Below are positions 7,008 through 11,196 of a stretch of 11,196 bases of DNA, in pieces (the first letter of the stretch is position 1; every line of letters starts with the position of its first letter). Origin of the DNA: Bacteroidales bacterium. Its GTDB lineage: Bacteria; Bacteroidota; Bacteroidia; Bacteroidales; UBA7960. The notes under the pieces were generated by a model, which saw nothing but the letters and a program-made list of their open reading frames with translations, was not told the origin of the DNA and did no database searches. The translations under genes and the position numbers were made by a program. Location: NCBI GenBank assembly GCA_007122505.1, contig SKTQ01000146.1, positions 1-11,196 of the forward strand. The letters are read 5' to 3'.

Positions 7008-7068
7008 TTATTATTACATTACGGAAAACAAACAATTTCGGCGAACGATATATTCAAACCAGAAGGAT

Positions 7069-8448
7069 ATGGCAAAAGAAAAACCAGGCATACCAAAGGG
7101 CACCAGGGACTTTGACCCCCTGGAGATATCACGCAGGGAACATATTTTTAACACCATCAGGGAAGTTTACCGGCTGCATGGCTTTCGGCCTATAGAAACC
7201 CCTGCCATGGAAAACCTGTCAACCCTCATGGGCAAATACGGTGAGGAGGGTGATCGACTGATATTCAGAATACTTAACTCGGGTGATTTTCCGTCGAAGG
7301 TGAAGGAAGAGGATTGGCAAAGCAGGAATGCATCCCTGATCTCTTCACGGATATGTGAAAAAGCCCTGCGTTACGACCTCACGGTTCCTTTTGCCAGGTA
7401 TGTTGTTCAGCACCAGCACAAGATCACATTCCCTTTCAAGAGATACCAGATGCAGCCGGTATGGCGCGCCGATAAGCCCCAAAAAGGCCGCTACCGCGAA
7501 TTTTTCCAGTGCGATGCAGATGTGATCGGCAGTGACTCCCTGGCCAATGAGGCGGAAATTATGCAGATTATTGACAAGGTGTTTTCGCAGCTAAATATTG
7601 ACGTGATCATCAAAATAAATAACCGCAAAATACTGGCAGGACTTGCCGGGCTCATCGGATTCCCCGACCGGTTCACCGAGATCACCACAGCCATTGACAA
7701 AACAGACAAGATCGGCCTTGAAAATGTAAGCCGCGAATTGATTGACCGCGGCCTTACCAAGGAGGCTGTTGATAAGTTGTTGCCTGTCTTGGAACTGACT
7801 GGAACCAACCATGAAAAAATTCAGATGCTTCAGGATCTGCTTTCTTCTTCGGAGTTGGGGATGCAAGGTTTGTCTGAAGTTCAGGAAGTGTTTGATATTG
7901 TCGAAGTAACACCCTTGCATTGCCGGCTGGAGCTGGATTTGTGCCTGGCCAGGGGTCTGAATTACTATACCGGGGCAATCATCGAGGTAAAGTCTGCGGA
8001 TGTCAACATCGGCAGCCTATGCGGAGGTGGAAGGTATGATGACCTGACAGGTATTTTTGGTTTGCCCGGCGTGTCGGGTGTGGGAATCTCCTTCGGGGCC
8101 GACAGGATTTATGACGTCTTGCAGGCTTTGTCGCGCTTCCCCGACAGTACCGGTACTTTCAGCCAGGTGCTGGCCATCAATTTTGGGCCGGTGGAACGCA
8201 ACTACTGCTTGCCTGCACTGGAAAACCTCCGCTCCATCGGTGTGCAATGCGAAATGTATCCCGAACCGGCAAAAATCAAAAAACAATTGCAATACGCCGA
8301 TAAGAATAACATACCCTTTGTGCTGATGGCAGGGGAGGAAGAGATGAAGAAGAAACTTTTCTCACTCAAGGATATGCGTACCGGCGATCAGCAACAACTG
8401 ATGCTGGAACAGATCACTGATGTGCTCATGAAATATTTTGACCGTTAA
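7069..8448 (+). CDS. hisS: Histidyl-tRNA synthetase
   Basis: A 459-residue class II aminoacyl-tRNA synthetase that charges tRNA-His with histidine in the cytosol. The N-terminus KGTRDFDPLE is the usual HisRS opening. Motif 2 begins at R125 (RYQMQPVWRAD) and includes GRYREFFQCD near 138-147. The histidine-specific motif RGLNYYTG is at 295-302; R295 corresponds to the catalytic arginine (R259 of E. coli). The second HisRS signature, CGGGRYDDL, follows. Motif 3 is GVGISFGADR, ending at R346. The last ~90 residues form the anticodon-binding domain (QVLAINFGP, then YPEPAKIKKQLQYADK and FVLMAGEEE). The start at 7069 is preceded by AGAAGG two bases upstream, the clearest Shine-Dalgarno-like site in the window although very close. 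In-frame codons upstream to 6925 encode non-conserved residues and were not used. The length is slightly above the ~420 of the E. coli enzyme, as in other Bacteroidota. Confidence 0.97.
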   Translation: MAKEKPGIPKGTRDFDPLEISRREHIFNTIREVYRLHGFRPIETPAMENLSTLMGKYGEEGDRLIFRILNSGDFPSKVKEEDWQSRNASLISSRICEKALRYDLTVPFARYVVQHQHKITFPFKRYQMQPVWRADKPQKGRYREFFQCDADVIGSDSLANEAEIMQIIDKVFSQLNIDVIIKINNRKILAGLAGLIGFPDRFTEITTAIDKTDKIGLENVSRELIDRGLTKEAVDKLLPVLELTGTNHEKIQMLQDLLSSSELGMQGLSEVQEVFDIVEVTPLHCRLELDLCLARGLNYYTGAIIEVKSADVNIGSLCGGGRYDDLTGIFGLPGVSGVGISFGADRIYDVLQALSRFPDSTGTFSQVLAINFGPVERNYCLPALENLRSIGVQCEMYPEPAKIKKQLQYADKNNIPFVLMAGEEEMKKKLFSLKDMRTGDQQQLMLEQITDVLMKYFDR

Positions 8449-8491
8449 CACATAATCCACCCAAAGGCTTTAAACAGCATATGCTTTGATG

Positions 8492-8515
8492 AGCACGAAC
8501 ATGATCGGTTCTGCT
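8492..8515 (+). terminator. Weak hairpin downstream of hisS
   Basis: AGCA-(C)-GAAC (8492-8500) pairs with GTTCTGCT (8508-8515): eight base pairs with one bulged C and a 7-base loop, 43 bases after the hisS stop. No T-run follows, only CTTT, so it is a weak terminator candidate at best. A 10-bp palindrome AGCATATGCT lies just before it at 8476-8485, and the octamer AAGGCTTT occurs twice around it (8464-8471, 8517-8524). Confidence 0.3.
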
Positions 8516-8521
8516 GAAGGC

Positions 8522-8552
8522 TTTGCTAAAACGAATTGAGGAGGGTTTTTTG
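8522..8552 (+). promoter_or_regulatory. Weak candidate promoter for hutH
   Basis: TTTG (8522-8525), a 19-base spacer and GTTTTTTG (8545-8552) keep the TTTG half of the -7 consensus but not the TA. The spacing is right. The leader to the ATG at 8596 would be about 35-40 bases. Confidence 0.3.
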
Positions 8553-8595
8553 CAAAACTAACATCTCATTAATCAAAAGTAAATACAATTATTAT

Positions 8596-10095
8596 ATGGA
8601 AACCCATCATATTTCCCCCGGGGATATTGACTATGGCCTCATGCGCAAGGTGCTGCACAATGAGCTTCGGCTGGAGCTTTCAGAAGAGTCCCGTGAGCGT
8701 GTGCTTGGCTGTCGTGCCTATCTTGACAAACGCATTGCCGAAAACCGGTCGCCCATTTACGGAGTTACCACGGGATTCGGGTCTTTGTGCAACCATAGCA
8801 TATCCATGGAAGACCTGGGCGTGCTGCAGCGCAACCTGGTGATGTCTCATGCCTGTGGTACCGGTGATGAAGTTCCTGCTGAGATTGTCCGGTTGATGTT
8901 GTTTCTAAAGATTCAATCACTGGCTTACGGGCACTCAGGAATTCGTATTGAAACCATCAGACGGTTGATAGACTTTTACAACAACGAAATCTATCCCGTG
9001 ATTTACACCCAGGGCTCGCTGGGTGCTTCCGGGGACTTGGCACCGCTTGCCCATTTAAGTCTGCCTTTGCTTGGACTCGGAGATGTTTTCCACCGGGGAG
9101 AACGGCTTTCTTCCGCTGAGATGCTGCAGGCAATGGGATGGGATGCGCTGGACCTGGAAGCAAAGGAAGGCCTTGCCCTGTTGAATGGAACACAGTTCAT
9201 GGGGGCTTATGGTGTGTTTGCTTTGCTGCGTTCTTTTGACCTTTCTCTTTGGGCCGACCTCATCGGGGCCATGTCGCTGGAGGCGTATATGGGACGGATG
9301 GAGCCTTTCCTCGAACAGGTGCACCGGGTGCGTCATCACAAAGGGCAAATGGAGACATCTGCAAATATCCGCAGGTTTTTGGAAGACAGTGCTTTGATGC
9401 AGGAACCGAAAAATTATGTTCAGGACCCCTACAGCTTCCGTTGTATACCGCAGGTGCACGGTGCCAGCAAAGACGCCATCGGTCATGTGGCCAATGTGTT
9501 TTTCCATGAGATGAATGCGGTCACGGATAACCCTACCATTTTCCCGGATGACGACCTGATCATTTCGGCGGGCAATTTCCACGGGCAACCCCTGGCCATC
9601 AACCTGGACTACCTTGGCATTGCCCTGGCAGAGCTGGCAAGTATTTCTGAGCGCCGCATCTACCGTTTGATTTCCGGAACGCGTAAACTTCCCTCATTTC
9701 TTGTTGCCAATCCCGGGTTAAACTCCGGATTTATGATACCTCAATATACGGCCGCTTCCATTGTGAGCCAGAACAAACAATTGTGCACTCCTGCCTCTGT
9801 GGATACCATCGAGTCGTCGCAGGGGCAGGAAGACCATGTCAGCATGGGAGCGAATGCCGCCGTAAAAACCCTTTCCATTGTATCAAACCTGGAAAGCGTG
9901 CTGGGTATTGAGCTGCTCACGGCCTCCCAGGCCATAGGTTTCAGGGATACCGATAAAATTTCGCCGGTCATCTGCAAATTGCTGACAGCTTTCCGTAAAG
10001 AGGTTCCGTTTATAAAGGACGATAAGGTAATGTATCCGGAAATAAAAAAGGCCGGACTTTTTATTCATATCCATCCTCCGGCGCAGTTTTGCTGA
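8596..10095 (+). CDS. hutH: Histidine ammonia-lyase
   Basis: A 499-residue member of the aromatic amino acid lyase family. It deaminates L-histidine to trans-urocanate, the first step of histidine degradation, in the cytosol. The prosthetic group MIO would form from A144-S145-G146 in GSLGASGDLAPL. Active-site residues align with P. putida HutH with an offset of 2 or less: Y55 (SPIYGVTTGFG), H85 (MSHACG), N197 (LLNGTQ), Y279 and R282 (YSFRCIP), F328 (GNFHGQP) and E412 (QEDHVSMG). H85 in an SHA context fits histidine rather than phenylalanine lyases; a tyrosine-lyase-like activity is less likely but not excluded. The start METHHISPGD was chosen over the in-frame TTG at 8536 because HutH proteins begin this close to the first helix. 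The leader is A/T-rich with no Shine-Dalgarno. The gene stands alone: hutU, hutI and ftcD are not in the window. The last ~12 residues (IHIHPPAQFC) are not a tail I recognise. Confidence 0.93.
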   Translation: METHHISPGDIDYGLMRKVLHNELRLELSEESRERVLGCRAYLDKRIAENRSPIYGVTTGFGSLCNHSISMEDLGVLQRNLVMSHACGTGDEVPAEIVRLMLFLKIQSLAYGHSGIRIETIRRLIDFYNNEIYPVIYTQGSLGASGDLAPLAHLSLPLLGLGDVFHRGERLSSAEMLQAMGWDALDLEAKEGLALLNGTQFMGAYGVFALLRSFDLSLWADLIGAMSLEAYMGRMEPFLEQVHRVRHHKGQMETSANIRRFLEDSALMQEPKNYVQDPYSFRCIPQVHGASKDAIGHVANVFFHEMNAVTDNPTIFPDDDLIISAGNFHGQPLAINLDYLGIALAELASISERRIYRLISGTRKLPSFLVANPGLNSGFMIPQYTAASIVSQNKQLCTPASVDTIESSQGQEDHVSMGANAAVKTLSIVSNLESVLGIELLTASQAIGFRDTDKISPVICKLLTAFRKEVPFIKDDKVMYPEIKKAGLFIHIHPPAQFC

Positions 10096-10120
10096 GAGGG
10101 TTTCCTCACAGACCCATTAC

Positions 10121-10156
10121 AAAAAAAAAGCTGCCGGATCATCTCCCGGCAGCTTT
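10121..10156 (-). terminator. Strong intrinsic terminator between convergent hutH and ppdK
   Basis: An 11-bp perfect stem (10127-10137 with 10146-10156, core AGCTGCCGG/CCGGCAGCT) has an 8-base loop. Read on the minus strand the hairpin runs straight into nine Ts (10121-10129), a textbook terminator for ppdK, whose stop is 27 bases before it. On the plus strand only TTT followed by CGGTTATT follows the hairpin, so it may also stop hutH transcripts, less efficiently. Confidence 0.92.
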
Positions 10157-10183
10157 CGGTTATTGGTTGTGAATAATTTATCC

Positions 10184-11196
10184 TTAGTTGGTGCTGTAAC
10201 CGGCTGTACCTTTACCCATTTTTTCCTTTACCACAGCTTGTGCTGCAGCAAGGCGGGCGATCGGCACACGGAACGGCGAGCAACTCACGTAGTCCATTCC
10301 AACCCTGTGGCAGAACTCAACGGAACTGGGTTCACCGCCATGCTCTCCGCAGATGCCGATTTTGAGGTCAGGGCGTCCTTTGCGTCCGCGTTCAACGCCC
10401 ATTTGTACCAGTTGCCCAACGCCTTCCTGGTCTAATACCTGGAAGGGGTCATGCTTGAGCAGTCCCTTTTCAATATATACTTTCAGGAAGTTTCCGGCGT
10501 CGTCGCGGGAGTATCCGAAAGTCATCTGTGTAAGGTCATTGGTTCCAAAAGAGAAAAACTCAGCCGTTTCGGCGATTTTGTCGGCCACCAGTGTGGCACG
10601 TGGAATTTCGATCATGGTACCTACCAGGTATTCGATGCGGTCACCGTATTCTTCAAACACCTTTTCAGCGGTGTCTCTGACGATTTGTTCCTGCAGTCGG
10701 TATTCCGGTGCAGTACCTGTCAGGGGAATCATGATCTCGGGAATCGCTTTGATCCCTTTTTTCTTGAGGTTCATGGCCGCTTCGATGATGGCGCGGGTCT
10801 GCATCTCGGAGATTTCCGGATAGGTGTTTCCAAGGCGGCAGCCCCGGTGGCCGAGCATGGGGTTGAATTCATGCAGCGCATCCACACTGGCTTTTACCTC
10901 TTCAGGTGTTACACCCAGTTCTTCAGCCATCTCTTTTTGATTGGCCTCTTCATGCGGAAGGAATTCGTGCAGCGGCGGATCCAGCAGGCGAACCGTCACC
11001 GGGAGGTCCTGCATGGCCTCGAAAATGCCTTCAAAGTCTTCGCGCTGCATGGGCAGCAGCTTGTCAAGGGCTTTGCGGCGGCCTTCTTCATTCTTGGCAA
11101 GGATCATTTCGCGCATGGCCTTAATACGCACTCCTTCAAAAAACATATGTTCTGTACGGCACAGTCCGATACCTTTGGCACCAAACTCACGGGCAA
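10184..11196 (-). CDS. ppdK: Pyruvate, phosphate dikinase, C-terminal part (runs off the right edge)
   Basis: About 337 C-terminal residues of PPDK, which interconverts pyruvate + ATP + Pi and PEP + AMP + PPi. The frame stays open to the window edge: residues upstream of the first internal ATG read AREFGAKGIGLCRTEHMFF, the conserved start of the PEP/pyruvate TIM-barrel domain. So the ATG at 11146 is internal and not the start. Later landmarks are LGHRGCRLG, the metal-binding region near TMIEIPRA, GTNDLTQMTFGYSRDD, and GICGEHGGE, containing the catalytic cysteine (C831 in the C. symbiosum enzyme). YVSCSPFRVPIARLAAAQA comes near the end. Full PPDK is about 875-910 residues, so the nucleotide-binding and phosphohistidine domains lie beyond the window. 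It is followed by a strong terminator and is presumably the last gene of its unit. GTNDLTQMTFGYSRDD and CGEHGGEPSSVEFC favour PPDK over PEP synthase. Confidence 0.96.
   Translation of the reverse strand, partial: AREFGAKGIGLCRTEHMFFEGVRIKAMREMILAKNEEGRRKALDKLLPMQREDFEGIFEAMQDLPVTVRLLDPPLHEFLPHEEANQKEMAEELGVTPEEVKASVDALHEFNPMLGHRGCRLGNTYPEISEMQTRAIIEAAMNLKKKGIKAIPEIMIPLTGTAPEYRLQEQIVRDTAEKVFEEYGDRIEYLVGTMIEIPRATLVADKIAETAEFFSFGTNDLTQMTFGYSRDDAGNFLKVYIEKGLLKHDPFQVLDQEGVGQLVQMGVERGRKGRPDLKIGICGEHGGEPSSVEFCHRVGMDYVSCSPFRVPIARLAAAQAVVKEKMGKGTAGYSTN

Larger units (their letters stand above)
6434..7068. other. 635-bp gene-free region between the divergent NYN-CSD gene and hisS
   Basis: No convincing coding sequence lies here. 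The left part (about 6434-6700) is strongly AT-rich with A/T homopolymers. The right part (about 6700-7000) is closer to genome composition and contains several short inverted repeats: 6574-6591 (ATAGCC/GGCTAT, 6-base loop), 6767-6783, 6809-6825 (CCTTTG/CAAAGG, 5-base loop), 6833-6850 (CGGAA/TTCCG) and 6870-6903. Two copies of the self-complementary CGGCCG lie at 6950-6955 and 6983-6988. A T6 run at 6745-6750 follows ACCGGG, whose ACCGG could pair with CCGGT at 6691-6695. The region must hold the hisS and NYN-CSD promoters. It may hold a small RNA or a structured leader, but no known RNA family is recognisable. Confidence 0.6.

Noticed and set aside
6870..7068. T-box or riboswitch controlling hisS
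   Set aside because: No T-box sequence or terminator/antiterminator arrangement is visible, and T-boxes are not typical of Bacteroidota. Only generic hairpins are seen.
6925..7068. N-terminal extension of hisS
   Set aside because: The extra 48 codons encode residues unlike HisRS, while the ATG at 7069 gives the standard N-terminus and is preceded by AGAAGG.
11144..11146. Start codon of ppdK inside the window
   Set aside because: The frame continues upstream with conserved PPDK residues (GIGLCRTEH), so this methionine is internal and the gene is truncated by the window edge.

Overview
The window looks like an ordinary stretch of chromosome from a member of the Bacteroidota, probably an environmental Bacteroidales/Marinilabiliales-like lineage. 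The evidence is: a promoter upstream of the ychF-like gene with an exact TAnnTTTG -7 box; A/T-rich start regions mostly without a Shine-Dalgarno sequence; a LabA-like NYN protein with a C-terminal cold-shock domain; and a YchF-like GTPase of a variant type. The phylum is an inference from these features, not from a database search.

Layout, left to right. (1) A large FAD-linked oxidase/iron-sulfur fusion (glycolate/D-lactate/D-2-hydroxyglutarate dehydrogenase type) enters from the left edge, and one base after its stop comes a small AHSA1/SRPBCC-fold protein. (2) Converging on these is a YchF-like GTPase (minus strand). It is transcribed divergently from rtcB, the RNA 3'-phosphate/5'-OH ligase, and the 149-bp gap between them holds two back-to-back Bacteroidota-style promoters and a 9-bp tandem repeat. 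(3) Converging on rtcB is the NYN + cold-shock protein (minus), which has its own hairpin terminator. (4) A 635-bp gene-free region follows, AT-rich on its left and full of short inverted repeats on its right. (5) Next come hisS (histidyl-tRNA synthetase) and hutH (histidine ammonia-lyase), both plus strand and 147 bp apart. (6) Pyruvate phosphate dikinase (minus) converges on hutH and runs off the right edge. A strong 11-bp-stem terminator separates the two.

Most genes concern RNA and translation (ychF-like, rtcB, NYN-CSD, hisS) or central metabolism (2-hydroxyacid oxidation, histidine breakdown, pyruvate/PEP interconversion). I see no mobile element, phage gene, CRISPR array, rRNA or tRNA, and no clear new system. 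The points most worth a second look are the non-canonical nucleotide-binding motifs of the YchF-like protein, the structured 635-bp region before hisS, and the pairing of an RNA ligase with a predicted RNA nuclease/RNA-binding protein.
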